Below, one piece after another: positions 32,671 through 43,990 of a stretch of 64,000 nucleotides of DNA. The translations under genes and the position numbers were made by a program. Position 1 is the stretch's first letter. Each line of letters begins with the position of its first letter. Under the pieces are notes generated by a model. It was not told the DNA's origin and searched no databases. It worked only from the letters and a program-made list of their open reading frames with translations. This DNA comes from Burkholderiales bacterium (GTDB lineage: Bacteria > Pseudomonadota > Gammaproteobacteria > Burkholderiales > SG8-39): positions 186,001 through 250,000 of the forward strand of contig JAOSJV010000010.1 in NCBI GenBank assembly GCA_027493935.1, written 5' to 3'.

Positions 32671-33644
32671 TCACGCCGCCCGCGGCCGGCCGGCCACGCC
32701 GGACTGCGCGATCACTTCGGCGAGCGCGGAATGGAAGCGCGGCGCCATGACGTGCGCGCCAGCGACGCCCGGGATCGTAGCAAGCTCGAGCAGCAATTCG
32801 ATGCAGATCCGCTTGCCCTCGACCTTCGGATCGGCGGCGCGCTCGAGCCGCTCGACGATCGCGTCCGGGATCGTCGTCCGCGGAGCTTCTCGCGCATCCA
32901 GCGCGCCGAGCGTGCCGAAGGGATCGGCGCGATGCCAATCAGGATCGGCAGGCGCTGCGCGATCCCGAGGTCGAGCAGCCGCGCGGCGTAGCGCCGCACG
33001 ACGCCGAGGTCCATGCAGAACTGGGTCTGGACGAAATCGGCGCCCGCAGCGGCCTTCGCGGCAAGGCTCGCCGGCTGCCAGTCCGCGGGCGGATCCACCG
33101 GCGTATCGGCCGCGCCGAGCACGAGCGGGACCTCGCCCGCGATCGCGACGCCCGAGGGCAGCGTGCGCTCGGTGCGCATGCGGTGCGCCATCGCGAGCGC
33201 ATCGGTCGTGCCCAGATCGAACACCCCCTTCGCGTCCGGCTGGTCGCCGGCCGACGGTGCGTCGCCGCGAAGCAGCAGAACGTTGCGGATGCCGAGCGCG
33301 ACCGCACCGAGCAGGTCGGCCTGCAGGGCGAGGCGGTTGCGGTCGCGGCAAGTCATCTGCAGCACCGGCTCGATGCCGGCCCGTGCGAGGAAGTGCGCGG
33401 CCGCGAGGCTCGACATGTGCGTCCGCGCGCCCGCGCCGTCGGTGACGTTCACCGCGGTCGCGACGCCTCTCAGCGGCAGCGCGTGCGCGACGAACCCGGC
33501 CGCGTCGGTGGCGACCGGCGGCGACACCTCCGCGGTCACGGCGAAGCGCCTGGCCCGCAGCGCGCGTTCGAGCGCGCCGATGTCGGGCTCGGGCGACACC
33601 GTGCGCGACGCGTCGCGCGATGCCGCATTCTTCTCGTCGGGCAA
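32671..33644 (-). CDS. Methylenetetrahydrofolate reductase-like protein, one frameshift
   Basis: VTAEVSPPVATDAAGFVAHALPLRG; VLLLRGDAPSAG; FVQTQFCMDL; C-terminus in another frame near 32890. Confidence 0.7.
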
Positions 33645-33834
33645 CCTGCGCTCCCTTTTGGCTTCGGCTGGGAGGCCGGATATTAGCAAGGCGCAGCGGG
33701 CGGTCCGGACGCGAGTGAACTTTCTGCACGGAGCGGCGCTCAAGCTGTAAGAGCGGTAACAGATTGAAACACTTGCTGCCGCGCACGCGCGCCTGGGCTA
33801 GATTGGCCGCGTCGCACATTGCGTGGAGGTCGAA

Positions 33835-34515
33835 ATGAGCAAGGGAGTGATCGCAGGCGCACTGATCGGCGCAGTCGGGCTGACCGGTTGCGCCGGCATG
33901 AGCCAGACCGAGCAGGACACCGCGAAGGGCGCCGGCATCGGCGCGGCCGCCGGCGCGGTCATCGGCGGCATCGCGCGCGGCGGACGCGGCGCGGCGGTCG
34001 GCGCCGGAGTCGGCGCAGCCGTGGGCGCCGCGGGCGGCTACATCTGGTCGAAGAACATGCAGGAGCAGAAGCGCCAAATGGAGGCCGCGACGCAGGGCAC
34101 CGGCGTCGAAGTCACGCAGACCGCGGACAACCAGCTGAAGCTCGAGATCCCGAGCGACATCTCGTTCGACGTCGGCCGGGCCGACATCAAGCCCGAGATG
34201 CGCCCGGTGCTCGACCGCTTCGCGCAGAGCCTGGGCGCGCATCCGGTCACCACGGTGCGAATCATCGGCCACACCGACAGCACCGGCGGCGACGCGATCA
34301 ACAACCCGCTATCGGTGAATCGCGCGGCGAGCGCGCGCGACTACCTGGCCGCGCGCGGCGTGAGCGCGCAGCGCATCGCGATCGACGGCCGCGGCTCGCG
34401 CGAGCCGGTCGCGACGAACGCGACGACCGAGGGCCGTGCGCAGAACCGGCGCGTCGAGATCTTCGTCGCTGAGCCCGCCCCGGCACAGCAGTCCTCCGCC
34501 GCGCCGCGCTACTGA
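33835..34515 (+). CDS. OmpA-family lipoprotein with glycine-zipper region
   Basis: Lipobox LTGCAG; GAGIGAAAGAVIGGIARGGRG; IIGHTDSTGGDAINNPLSVNRAASARDYL. Confidence 0.9.
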   Translation: MSKGVIAGALIGAVGLTGCAGMSQTEQDTAKGAGIGAAAGAVIGGIARGGRGAAVGAGVGAAVGAAGGYIWSKNMQEQKRQMEAATQGTGVEVTQTADNQLKLEIPSDISFDVGRADIKPEMRPVLDRFAQSLGAHPVTTVRIIGHTDSTGGDAINNPLSVNRAASARDYLAARGVSAQRIAIDGRGSREPVATNATTEGRAQNRRVEIFVAEPAPAQQSSAAPRY

Positions 34516-34537
34516 TCCGCAGAAACTCCCCTCCACT

Positions 34538-34635
34538 CCGAGGGGTGGCCGCGCGAGCGGCCGGGGTGGTGCGCGGCGAAGCCGCGGGTCCCTCCTCGCC
34601 GAGGAGGGGTGGCCGCGCGAGCGGCCGGGGTGGTG
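34538..34635. repeat. Two 34-bp direct repeats containing GGCCGC-GCGA-GCGGCC palindromes, 64-bp period
   Basis: GAGGGGTGGCCGCGCGAGCGGCCGGGGTGGTGCG at 34538-34571 and 34602-34635. Confidence 0.85.
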
Positions 34636-34988
34636 CGGGTCTACCCAGCACCAGCAGCCGCCGCAACCGCCCCGGCGCGCGTTCGCGCGGCACCCTTGCG
34701 CGCAATGGCGGAGAAAGCGATGCGCCGGGCGCCTCGCGGCGCCTGTATTGATGTATAATCCGGGCAGTCGTTCGGCGCCCGTTATCCGGTCGGGCGCCCC
34801 GGCGATCGCGGTTGTCCCTGCAGCAGTTTCCCCGCAGACGCCCCCGATTCCCTTCAACGTAGTCGCGACTGCCTGAACCGGTTCTGCGGCCTCACCGCCG
34901 CTGCAGGCCGCAGCAGAAGCGACGGCCTTTGCCGTGGTTTCGAGAATGTGCGGCGCGCTCCGCGCGCGCTGCCGCAGAGGAGTATTGC

Positions 34989-36488
34989 TTGACTCAATCT
35001 TTCGCTGAGCTTGGCCTCGCCGCCGAGCTCGTCCGCGCCGTCGCCGAAGAGGGCTACACGGTTCCGACCCCGGTCCAGGCGCAATCGATTCCCTTCATCC
35101 TCGCCGGCCGCGACGTCCTCGCCGGCGCCCAGACCGGCACCGGCAAGACCGCCGGCTTCACGCTGCCGATGCTGCAGCTGCTCTCGCGTCACGCGCACCA
35201 CGGCGGCCGCCACGCGGTACGCGCGCTGGTGCTCACGCCCACGCGCGAGCTCGCCGCCCAGGTCGAGGAGAGCGTGCGCACCTACGGCCGGCACATGACC
35301 CTGCGCTCGACGCTCGTCTACGGCGGTGTCGGCTTCCAGGCGCAGGCCGATGCGCTGAAGCACGGCGTGGACGTCCTCGTCGCCACGCCCGGACGCCTGC
35401 TCGACCACGCCGGGCAGAAGACGGTCAACCTCTCGCACGTCGAGATCCTCGTGCTCGACGAGGCCGACCGGATGCTCGACATGGGCTTCATCCACGACAT
35501 CCGCAAGGTGCTCGCGCTGCTTCCGAAGCGGCGCCAGAACCTGCTTTTCTCGGCCACCTTCTCCGACGAGATCCGTCAGCTCGCGGGCGGGCTGCTGAAC
35601 GACCCGGCCTACGTCCAGGTCGCGCCGCCGAACGCCGAGTCGGCGCTCGTCACGCAGCGCATCCACCCGGTCGATCAGGGCCGCAAGCGCGCGCTGCTCG
35701 CGCACCTCGTACGCACGGGCGACTGGCACCAGGTGCTCGTCTTCACGCGCACCAAGCACGGCGCGAACCGGCTTGCGGAGCAACTCTGCAAGGACGGCAT
35801 CGAGGCCACCGCCATCCACGGCAACAAGAGCCAGAACGCCCGCACGCGCGCTCTGGCGGACTTCAAGTCAGGCGAGCTGCGCGTGCTGGTCGCCACCGAT
35901 CTCGCGGCGCGCGGCCTGGACATCGAACAGCTGCCGCACGTCGTCAACTACGAGCTGCCGAACGTGCCCGAGCAGTACGTGCATCGCATCGGCCGCACCG
36001 GCCGCGCGGGTGTGACCGGCGAGGCGCTCTCGCTCGTCTCGCCCGACGAGTACCCGTACCTCGCCGACATCGAGAAGCTGCTTCGGCGCAAGCTCGAGCG
36101 CGAGGTCGTGCCCGGCTTCGAGCCGGGTAGCGTGCCGCCCTCGGGCGAAGCGCAGCCGCAGCCGCGCGGACCGGCGCCTCGTCCGCAGGGTCGGCCGCGC
36201 GGTGCGACCGCGCCGCAGCGCACCGCCCGGCAGCCGCGTCGCGATCAGCCGCGTCCGGAGCGCATCCGCGACGCTCGGCCGGCGCCGCGCCCCGCGCACG
36301 AGCAGCGCGCGAGCGGCGGCGATGCGGAGCGCCAGCCTGCGTCCAACGCCACCGCGCTGTTCCCGTCTTCCGGGGCCGTCTACGGACACGGTGGGCGGGC
36401 CGATCAGCGAGGGGCGCGGCCCGCATCGCGCGAGCGACGCCGCGAGGTGCCCGCGCTGCTCGGCGGCGCAACGCGCCGCGGCAGCTGA
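34989..36488 (+). CDS. DEAD-box RNA helicase (RhlE-like)
   Basis: TTG start; [44 protein letters not shown]. Confidence 0.9.
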   Translation: MTQSFAELGLAAELVRAVAEEGYTVPTPVQAQSIPFILAGRDVLAGAQTGTGKTAGFTLPMLQLLSRHAHHGGRHAVRALVLTPTRELAAQVEESVRTYGRHMTLRSTLVYGGVGFQAQADALKHGVDVLVATPGRLLDHAGQKTVNLSHVEILVLDEADRMLDMGFIHDIRKVLALLPKRRQNLLFSATFSDEIRQLAGGLLNDPAYVQVAPPNAESALVTQRIHPVDQGRKRALLAHLVRTGDWHQVLVFTRTKHGANRLAEQLCKDGIEATAIHGNKSQNARTRALADFKSGELRVLVATDLAARGLDIEQLPHVVNYELPNVPEQYVHRIGRTGRAGVTGEALSLVSPDEYPYLADIEKLLRRKLEREVVPGFEPGSVPPSGEAQPQPRGPAPRPQGRPRGATAPQRTARQPRRDQPRPERIRDARPAPRPAHEQRASGGDAERQPASNATALFPSSGAVYGHGGRADQRGARPASRERRREVPALLGGATRRGS

Positions 36489-36514
36489 CACAGTTTCGAA
36501 AAGAGGAGTCGCAG

Positions 36515-36784
36515 ATGGAAATTTTCGTCGGCAATCTCGCCCCGCAGACCACCGAGCAGGAGCTCGTCGACCTCTTCAAGCCGTTCGGCGAGGTGAAGTG
36601 GGTCGAGGTGAAGCGCGAGCTGTTCAGCGACCGCTGCAAGGGGTTCGGCTTCGTCGAGATGCCCGGCAAGCAGCACTCGCTCGCCGCCATCGCCGGACTG
36701 AACGGCAAGGACCTGCACGGCCAGCCGTTGCGCGTGAACGAGGCGCAGTCGCGCGCCCCGCGCGGCGGTGCGCGCCGGCGCTGA
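36515..36784 (+). CDS. RNA-binding protein (RRM domain)
   Basis: [49 protein letters not shown]. Confidence 0.85.
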   Translation: MEIFVGNLAPQTTEQELVDLFKPFGEVKWVEVKRELFSDRCKGFGFVEMPGKQHSLAAIAGLNGKDLHGQPLRVNEAQSRAPRGGARRR

Positions 36785-36802
36785 AGATACGGAGGAAGGC
36801 CG

Positions 36803-37075
36803 ATGTCGAAGGAAGAACTGGTCGAAATGGAAGGCGTCGTCAGCGAAGTGCTGCCGAACACCTCGTTCCGCGTCACGCTGCAGAACGGCGCGGCCGTCAC
36901 CGCGTATGCCTCGGGCAAAATGCGCAAGCACCGCATCCGCATCCTCGCCGGAGACCGTGTCACGCTCGAGATGTCGCCCTACGATCTCACCAAGGGCCGC
37001 ATCAACTTCCGCCACAAGGACGACGCGCCGGCGCCGACCATGTCGGCCCGGCCGCCGATGCGACGGCGGCGCTAG
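36803..37075 (+). CDS. infA: Translation initiation factor IF-1
   Basis: [67 protein letters not shown]. Confidence 0.9.
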   Translation: MSKEELVEMEGVVSEVLPNTSFRVTLQNGAAVTAYASGKMRKHRIRILAGDRVTLEMSPYDLTKGRINFRHKDDAPAPTMSARPPMRRRR

Positions 37076-37091
37076 ACCGGGAGCGCCGCAC

Positions 37092-37433
37092 ATGCCCACC
37101 ACTACCGCATCGGGCCTGATCATCGACGATGTCACCGTCGGCGAAGGCGACCTCGCCACCGCCGGAAGAAACGTGACGGTGCATTACACCGGCTGGCTCA
37201 CCGACGGCGGGAAGTTCGACTCCAGCAAGGATCGCAACGAGCCGTTCGTCTTCCCGCTCGGCGGCCGGCGTGTCATCGCGGGCTGGGACGAGGGCGTCCA
37301 GGGCATGAAGGTCGGCGGCGTGCGCAAGCTCACGATTCCGCCCGAGCTCGGCTACGGGGCGCGCGGCGCCGGCGGGGTCATCCCGCCCAACGCCACGCTC
37401 GTCTTCGAAGTCGAGCTGCTCGGCGTCGGCTGA
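37092..37433 (+). CDS. FKBP-type peptidyl-prolyl cis-trans isomerase
   Basis: [49 protein letters not shown]. Confidence 0.92.
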   Translation: MPTTTASGLIIDDVTVGEGDLATAGRNVTVHYTGWLTDGGKFDSSKDRNEPFVFPLGGRRVIAGWDEGVQGMKVGGVRKLTIPPELGYGARGAGGVIPPNATLVFEVELLGVG

Positions 37434-37681
37434 GCGCCGGCAGCGTCCACGCCGGGAGCCTCGGCGAAAGACGCTCATTCGGGCGGAAGAGACCGCACGA
37501 AAACCCGCTCGCCGTTTCCGCGAAAGCGAGAGCCTAAACGCGGTTCCTCGCCTCCTCGATCACTTGCTGGATCCCCGCGTTCGCGGGGATGACCGTTTGC
37601 TTGCGCGTTGGCGGGTCTTACACGGTCTAATCACTTGCGCACCATTCCCGCGTTCGCGGGGATGACCGGCGCGGAGGCTCA

Positions 37682-38447
37682 CTAGGCCGCGAGCGCTTCG
37701 GCCTCCTTCGTGCGTCGCCGCCGGTCCGCGGCGAGCCGCGCCGCCAGCGCCCGCAGGAGCGCCGCGCCGTCGCCGCGCCACGCGCTGCCGTGCATGCACG
37801 CGAGCGTCGTCGGCCGCTCGGTCGCGAGCCGCTCGAGGATGGCACCGGTGTCGGGTGAGTGCGAGTAGTAGTCCATCGCGCCGCGGAACGCCTCGCTCGG
37901 CTCCAGGATGTCGGACTCGGTGAGCGGAGTCGTGCCAGGGCCGCCCTGGGTGAAGAGGTCCCCGCACAGCAACGTACGCGTGGACGACTCCATCATCAGC
38001 CCGCTGTCCCAGCCGTGCGGGGAGATGGTGCGCGTCGAGCCAGCGCATCACGTGCTCACCGAGCGCGACCACTTCCCCGTCGGCGAGCCCGCGCACCGGC
38101 CGGTCGGCCACGTCGCCCGCGCCGACCATCGCCCCAATGCCGCTGCACAGGCCCTCGGCCTGCGGCGCCGCCGCGAGCCATTGATTGAGCGCGCCGCACT
38201 CGTCCGGCTCGAAGTGGGAGTACGCGACGTAGCGCAGCCGCTCGACCGGCATGATGTGCGACACCGCCTCGCGCACGAGCGGGAACATCCGGCGCGGCCC
38301 GGTGTGGAAGAGCAGCGGCGCCTCGTCCACGATCAGGTACTGGTTGAAGTTGAACGGGCCGGCGGGCGTGTCGACCGGCGTGTTGATGCGGTAGATGCCC
38401 CGCGCGATCTCGTGGGCGTTGGTGCCCGACTGGCTATTGGTGATCAT
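37682..38447 (-). CDS. MBL-fold metallo-hydrolase, one frameshift
   Basis: GIYRINTPVDTPAGPFNFNQYLIVDEAPLLFHTGPRRMFPLV; SHFEPDECGALNQWL; LCGDLFTQGG. Confidence 0.7.
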
Positions 38448-38478
38448 GGCGTCTCCTTCGGGTTGGGGGTCGGAGCCC

Positions 38479-38513
38479 GGTTGTGTAACGAGCCGGCGCT
38501 GCGTTACACAACC
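38479..38513. promoter_or_regulatory. Perfect 12-bp inverted repeat in the divergent intergenic region
   Basis: GGTTGTGTAACG-N11-CGTTACACAACC. Confidence 0.6.
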
Positions 38514-38540
38514 CGTTCGTAACTAGCCTATGCTGCGCGT

Positions 38541-39119
38541 GTGCAGGATGAATCCGGCCAGGCCGAGCTCGACGATGCCGGGCTCGCGCGGCGCATCGCC
38601 GCGGCGGGCGCGCGCGGGCATGCGGCCGCCGAGGCGGAGCTCTACCGCCGGCTCGCCCCACGTGTGCGGCTCTACGGCCGCAAACATCTGCGCGACGACC
38701 ATGCGGCCGCCGACCTCGTCCAGCAGGTGCTGCTCATGACCCTCGAAGGCCTGCGCGCGGGCAGGTTGCGCGAGCCCGACCGGCTGGTCTCCTTCGTGTT
38801 CGGCACGTGCCGCATGGTCGTGCTCGAGCTGCGCCGCACCCACGCCCGGCGCGAACGGCTGCTCGGAATCTACGGCGGCGATGCCCCCGTCGCCGACCCG
38901 GCCGTCGCCCCGCGGCTCGACCACGACCGCTTGCAGCAGTGCCTCGAGCAGCTCCCCGAGCGCGAGCGCTCGGTGCTGGTGATGACGTTCTACGAGGATG
39001 CGCCCGCGCGGGCGGTGGCGGGCGCGCTCGGCCTGTCGGAGGGGAACGTGCGGGTCGTCCGCCACCGTGGGCTGCAGCGGCTGCGCGACTGCGTGTACGG
39101 GCGGGAGGCAGGTCCATGA
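38541..39119 (+). CDS. ECF-type RNA polymerase sigma factor
   Basis: DDHAAADLVQQVLLMTLEGLRAG; LEQLPERERSVLVMTFYEDAPARAVAGALGLSEGNVRVVRHRGLQRLR. Confidence 0.85.
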   Translation: MQDESGQAELDDAGLARRIAAAGARGHAAAEAELYRRLAPRVRLYGRKHLRDDHAAADLVQQVLLMTLEGLRAGRLREPDRLVSFVFGTCRMVVLELRRTHARRERLLGIYGGDAPVADPAVAPRLDHDRLQQCLEQLPERERSVLVMTFYEDAPARAVAGALGLSEGNVRVVRHRGLQRLRDCVYGREAGP

Positions 39120-39691
39120 ATCGTGCGTGCGCGTCACCGATCACGCTCGCGACGCTCGCCGAGTACTGGCTCGGCGAGCTCGACGCCGAGCGCGAAGCCG
39201 AGCTCGACGAGCACCTGCTCGGCTGCGGCGAGTGCAGTGCGGCGCTCGCCGGGCTCGCCGAGCTCGCCGGCGGCGTCCGCGCGCTGGTGCGCGCCGGGGC
39301 GGTGCGCACGGTGGTGACCGACGCGTTTCTCGAGCGGCTCGCCGCCGCCGGGCGCAAGGTGCGCGAGTATCGCGTGCCGCCGGGCGGCAGCGTGAACTGC
39401 ACCGTTGCGCCGGACGATGACCTGCTCGTCTCCCGCCTCGAGGCACCGCTCGCCGGGCTCGAGCAGGTCGACGTCGTCCTGCTCGACATCCCCGGCAAGC
39501 CTTACGAGCGGTTGCGCGACGTGCCGTTCGACGCGAAGGCTGGCGCGGTCGTCGTCACGGAGCGCGTCGACACCCTCCGCGCTGCGCCCGCGGGGCGCGT
39601 GCGCGTGCAACTCTACGCCGTGAGGGGCGAGGCCGAGCGCCTGCTCGGCGAGTACACGTTCAATCACGCGCCCTGGCCGGGGCGCGGCTGA
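39116..39691 (+). CDS. Putative zinc-finger anti-sigma factor
   Basis: LAEYWLGELDAEREAELDEHLLGCGECSAALAGLAEL; ATGA overlap with sigma gene. Confidence 0.75.
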   Translation: MNRACASPITLATLAEYWLGELDAEREAELDEHLLGCGECSAALAGLAELAGGVRALVRAGAVRTVVTDAFLERLAAAGRKVREYRVPPGGSVNCTVAPDDDLLVSRLEAPLAGLEQVDVVLLDIPGKPYERLRDVPFDAKAGAVVVTERVDTLRAAPAGRVRVQLYAVRGEAERLLGEYTFNHAPWPGRG

Positions 39692-39832
39692 GCCCAGGGG
39701 ACCCTGTCCTCGCGTCATCCGCGCGAACGCGGGGACTCACGTCGCCTCCGCGGACCGCGGACCTGGATTGCCGCTTCCCGCTGACACCCGCGGGGACAAT
39801 TCCTGGGGACGACCGGCTCTTGCGGGGCTGGT

Positions 39833-40552
39833 CTAGCGGTCGAGCTCGGGGTAGTGCCGGAAGATTCCGTGCTGGTTGAACGGAATGCGGCGCGCCGATG
39901 CGAGGTAGGCGGCGATCCGCGGCCGTGCCGCGACGCGCGTGGCGAGCGCCATCGTCCTCGGATAGCGCGAGCGCCGGCGCGCCATGGCGCGCGGGAACGC
40001 GTAGCGCAGCCCCTCCACCATCTGGAAGAGCGAGAGATCGGCGTAGCAGAGGCGCCGGCCGAGCAGATAGCTCCCGGCGGAGCGCTCCAGCACCCGCTCG
40101 AAGTAGCCGAGGAACTTCGGCAGGCGGTTGCGCAGGAAGTCGTCCGCGCGGCGTGCGGCCTCGCGCTTCTGCTCCTCGTAGTAGAGCCCGCCGCCGATCG
40201 GGTGGTGGGTGTCGTGCGCCTCGGTCAGGAAGTCGGCGATGGTGAGCTGCAGCTGGTGCGCCCACGCCCGCTCGGCCTCGCCCTTGGGTACGAGCCCGAG
40301 CCGCGGACCGAGGTAGAGCAGGATATTGGCGGTCTGTCCGATCACGAGCTTGCCCGCCTTGAGGTACGGCGGCGCGAACGCAGGACGCGGCACGTGCCGC
40401 CCCTCGATGAACTTCGCGAGTGCCGCCACGCCCATGCCGCGGCGCGATTCGCGCGCGACGTCGACGTAGTCGGCGCGGCCCTCCTCCAGCGCGAGCCGGA
40501 CGAATTCGCCGCGACCCGGAATCGAGGGCCAGTAATAGAGCTCGTAGCGCAT
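39833..40552 (-). CDS. Glutathione S-transferase family protein
   Basis: MRYELYYWPSIPGRGEFVRLALEEG...GQTANILLYLG; LLGRRLCYADLSLFQMVEGL. Confidence 0.85.
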   Translation of the reverse strand: MRYELYYWPSIPGRGEFVRLALEEGRADYVDVARESRRGMGVAALAKFIEGRHVPRPAFAPPYLKAGKLVIGQTANILLYLGPRLGLVPKGEAERAWAHQLQLTIADFLTEAHDTHHPIGGGLYYEEQKREAARRADDFLRNRLPKFLGYFERVLERSAGSYLLGRRLCYADLSLFQMVEGLRYAFPRAMARRRSRYPRTMALATRVAARPRIAAYLASARRIPFNQHGIFRHYPELDR

Positions 40553-40943
40553 CCGTGCATCTCCTGACAACGGGTCCCGTCCGGCCTCAGTTCATCACCG
40601 ACGGCAGCCAGAGGCTGAGGAGCGGAAAGGTGATCATCCGCGTCACGCCTTGAGCCGGCCGATCGTGCGCAGTATAGCGGCCCCACCGCGACGCGCTCCG
40701 CTCGCCACGTGCGCGTTCGGTTGTGCCACGACCGTCCGAGACGGCTTTGCCGCTCCCGAGAAAGCGGGAGCCCAGGCGGGCGCCGCGGCTGCTGCAGACG
40801 TCCGCTGGATCCCCGCTTTCGCGGGGATGACGATCGGGGCGGGGACGACGACCTGCGCGGCGATGACGGCCTGCGCGGGGATGACGATCCCCTCGTCAGC
40901 CACGGAGTTGACGCGCCGTGAGGCGAGCACCACTCCGGCGCGC

Positions 40944-41687
40944 TCAATGCCCGAGGATCTGGCTCAGGAAGAGCCGGGCGCGGTCGGTCTGTGGCGCACC
41001 GAAGAACTCCTGCGGGGGCGCCGCTTCGACGATCTCCCCCTGGTCCATGAAAACGACCCGGTCGGCGACGGTGCGCGCGAAACCCATCTCGTGCGTGACC
41101 ACCACCATCGTCATGCCCTCGCGCGCGAGCTCGACCATCACGTCGAGCACCTCCTTGATCATCTCCGGGTCGAGGGCCGAGGTCGGCTCGTCGAAGAGCA
41201 TCGCCTTCGGCCGCATGGCAAGCGCGCGCGCGATCGCCACGCGCTGCTGCTGCCCGCCGGAGAGCTGTCCCGGGTACTTGCCGGCCTGCTCGGGGATCTT
41301 CACCCGCTCGAGGAGCTCCATCGCGAGCGCCTCGGCCTGCCGCCGCGGCATCTTTCGCACCCACAGCGGCGCGAGCGTCAGGTTCTGCAGCACGGTGAGG
41401 TGCGGGAACAGGTTGAAGCTCTGGAACACCATGCCGACCTCGGCGCGGATCGCCTCGATCTCGCGCAGGTCGTCGCGGAGCTCGATGCCGTCGACCACGA
41501 CCGTGCCCGAGTCGTGCCGCTCCAGCCCGTTCACGATGCGGATCATGGTCGACTTGCCCGAGCCCGAGGGGCCGCACACCACGATCTTCTCGCCCGGAGC
41601 GACCTCGAGATCGATCGCCTTCAGGGCCTGAAAGTCGCCGAACCGCTTGCTCACCTTGCGCAGCTCGATCATCGGACGAGCGCTCAT
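40944..41687 (-). CDS. aapP: General amino acid ABC transporter ATP-binding protein
   Basis: [53 protein letters not shown]. Confidence 0.85.
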   Translation of the reverse strand: MSARPMIELRKVSKRFGDFQALKAIDLEVAPGEKIVVCGPSGSGKSTMIRIVNGLERHDSGTVVVDGIELRDDLREIEAIRAEVGMVFQSFNLFPHLTVLQNLTLAPLWVRKMPRRQAEALAMELLERVKIPEQAGKYPGQLSGGQQQRVAIARALAMRPKAMLFDEPTSALDPEMIKEVLDVMVELAREGMTMVVVTHEMGFARTVADRVVFMDQGEIVEAAPPQEFFGAPQTDRARLFLSQILGH

Positions 41688-42802
41688 CTTCGTCTCCCCG
41701 CGTCCGCGCGCGCGAGCTCGCGCTCGAGGCTCTGGCTGTAGCGCGACATGGCGAAGCAGAACACGAAATACACCAGCGCGGCGAAGAGGTATGCCTCGAC
41801 GCCGAACCCGGTCCAGGCCGGCTCGGTCAGCGACACCTTGACCGTCGAGAGAAGATCGAACAGGCCGATGATCAGCACGAGCGAAGTGTCCTTGAAGAAG
41901 CCGATGAACGTGTTGACGAGCGGCGGGATCGAGATCCTGAGCGCCTGCGGCAGCACGACGAGCAGCGTCTTCTCCCAGAACGACAGCCCGAGCGCGTCGG
42001 CCGCCTCGTACTGCCCGCGCGGGATCGCCTGCAGGCCGCCGCGCACCACCTCGGCGAGGTAGGCGGCGGCGAACAGGATCATCGCGATCTGCGCGCGCAG
42101 CAGCTTGTCGATGGTGACGCGCTCGGGCAGGAAGAGCGGCAGCATCACGGAGGCCATGAAAAGGAGCGAGATGAGCGGCACGCCGCGCACGAGCTCGATG
42201 AACCCGACGCAGAGCCCCTGGATCACCGGCATCCCGGAGCGCCGGCCGAGCGCGAGCAGGATCGCAAGCGGGAACGCGATCGCGAGGCCGAACGTCGTGA
42301 GGAGCAGCGTGAGGATCAGCCCCCCCCAGCGCTCGTTCTCGACGTACGGCAGCCCGGGCACGCCGCCCCACATCAGCACGCCTACCGCGGCGAGCCCCGC
42401 CGCCCACAGCGGGACGAGCCGCCAGTTCCACAGGCGGCGCAGGCCGCTCGCGGCCCACAAGCCGACGAGGATCACGCACGCCACCGCCGGCCGCCAGTGC
42501 TCCTCGTACGGGTAGGTGCCGAACAGGATGAAGCGGTGCTTCTCGGCGACGAACGCCCAGCACGCGCCCTCGCCCGCCGCCGCGCGGCACGCCTTCGAAT
42601 CGGGCGCGGTCCAGATCGCGTCGAGAAACGCCCAGTCGACGAACGGCGGCAGCGCGCGCCACAGCAGCCACAGGGCGGCGAGCGTGAGGAGCGCGTTCGG
42701 CCAGCTCGCGAAGAGATTCGCGCGCAGCCAGCGCAGCGGCGCCGCGCCGCCCGCCGGTGCGCTGCCCGCGGCGTTTACGACCGGGTGCACGGGAGCCGAC
42801 AT
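41684..42802 (-). CDS. aapM: Amino acid ABC transporter permease
   Basis: Polytopic; [40 protein letters not shown]. Confidence 0.8.
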   Translation of the reverse strand: MSAPVHPVVNAAGSAPAGGAAPLRWLRANLFASWPNALLTLAALWLLWRALPPFVDWAFLDAIWTAPDSKACRAAAGEGACWAFVAEKHRFILFGTYPYEEHWRPAVACVILVGLWAASGLRRLWNWRLVPLWAAGLAAVGVLMWGGVPGLPYVENERWGGLILTLLLTTFGLAIAFPLAILLALGRRSGMPVIQGLCVGFIELVRGVPLISLLFMASVMLPLFLPERVTIDKLLRAQIAMILFAAAYLAEVVRGGLQAIPRGQYEAADALGLSFWEKTLLVVLPQALRISIPPLVNTFIGFFKDTSLVLIIGLFDLLSTVKVSLTEPAWTGFGVEAYLFAALVYFVFCFAMSRYSQSLERELARADAGRRR

Positions 42803-42807
42803 GCCCG

Positions 42808-43962
42808 CTACCGCTCTTTCAGCGCGATGCGCGCGTTGTACCAGTTCATCAGCGCCGAGATCACGAGCGAGATCGTCAGGTAGACCGCCATGATGATCGC
42901 AATGCCCTCGATCGCCTGGCCGGTCTGGTTGATCGTGGTGTTGGCGATCGAGACCAGGTCCGGATAGCCGATCGCCACCGCGAGCGAGCTGTTCTTGATC
43001 AGGTTCAGGTACTGGCTGGTCACCGGCGGCACGATCGCGCGCAGCGCCTGCGGCAGGACGACCAGTCGCATCGCCAGCCCGCGTCGCAGGCCGAGCGCGT
43101 AGGCCGCCTCGAACTGGCCACGGTCGATTGCGAGCACGCCGGCGCGCACGATCTCTGCGATGAACGATGCGGTGTAGACGATCAGGCCGGCGGTCAGCGC
43201 AGCGAACTCCGGGCTGAGGTGCGCGCCGCCGGCGAAGTTGAAGCCGGCGAGCGCGGGCACGCTGAACCGGGTCGGCGCGCCGCCGGCGAGCCAGGCGAGC
43301 GCCGGCGGAAGAACGAGGAGCGCGGCGGCGCCCGCCAGCACCGGCGGCCGCCGGCCGGTGCGTGCCTGGCGCCGGCGCGCCCACCGGGCGTGCGCGAGCG
43401 CCGCCCCGGCGCCGAGCGCGGTCGCGGCGAGCATCCAGCCGTGCACGGCGCTCCACGCCGGCACCGGGAAGAAGATGCCGCGGTTGGCGAGGAACACGCC
43501 GGGCAGCGGCTCGACCGCCTCGCGCGGCCCCGGCAGGTTCTCGGTGATGACCGCGTACCAGAAGAAGAGCTGCACCAGGAGCGGCACGTTGCGCACGAAC
43601 TCGACGTAGGCGGCGGCGAGCTTCGCGACCAGCCAGTTGCGCGAGAGCCGCGCGAGACCGATCAGCGCGCCGAGCGCGGTCGCGGCGACGATGCCGATCA
43701 GCGCGACCCGGAACGTGTTCGCCAGGCCGACCGCGAGCGCCCGCAGATAGGTGTCGGCGGCGCCGTACGCGATGAGCGAGGTCTCGCCGATCTCGAACCC
43801 GGCCTCGCGCCCGAGGAAAGCGAACCCGCTCGCAATCCGCCGCGCCTCGAGGTTCGCGAGCGTATTCGAGACCAGGTACCAGCCGAGAAGGATCACGGCG
43901 GCCAGCGCCGCCGCCTGGTAGGCAGCCGCCCGCAGCCGCGGGTCGCCGGTCGAGAGCCTCAC
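42808..43962 (-). CDS. aapQ: Amino acid ABC transporter permease
   Basis: [44 protein letters not shown]. Confidence 0.8.
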   Translation of the reverse strand: MRLSTGDPRLRAAAYQAAALAAVILLGWYLVSNTLANLEARRIASGFAFLGREAGFEIGETSLIAYGAADTYLRALAVGLANTFRVALIGIVAATALGALIGLARLSRNWLVAKLAAAYVEFVRNVPLLVQLFFWYAVITENLPGPREAVEPLPGVFLANRGIFFPVPAWSAVHGWMLAATALGAGAALAHARWARRRQARTGRRPPVLAGAAALLVLPPALAWLAGGAPTRFSVPALAGFNFAGGAHLSPEFAALTAGLIVYTASFIAEIVRAGVLAIDRGQFEAAYALGLRRGLAMRLVVLPQALRAIVPPVTSQYLNLIKNSSLAVAIGYPDLVSIANTTINQTGQAIEGIAIIMAVYLTISLVISALMNWYNARIALKER

Positions 43963-43990
43963 CGCTCGCGCGCCCGGCCGGCCGGCGCGG

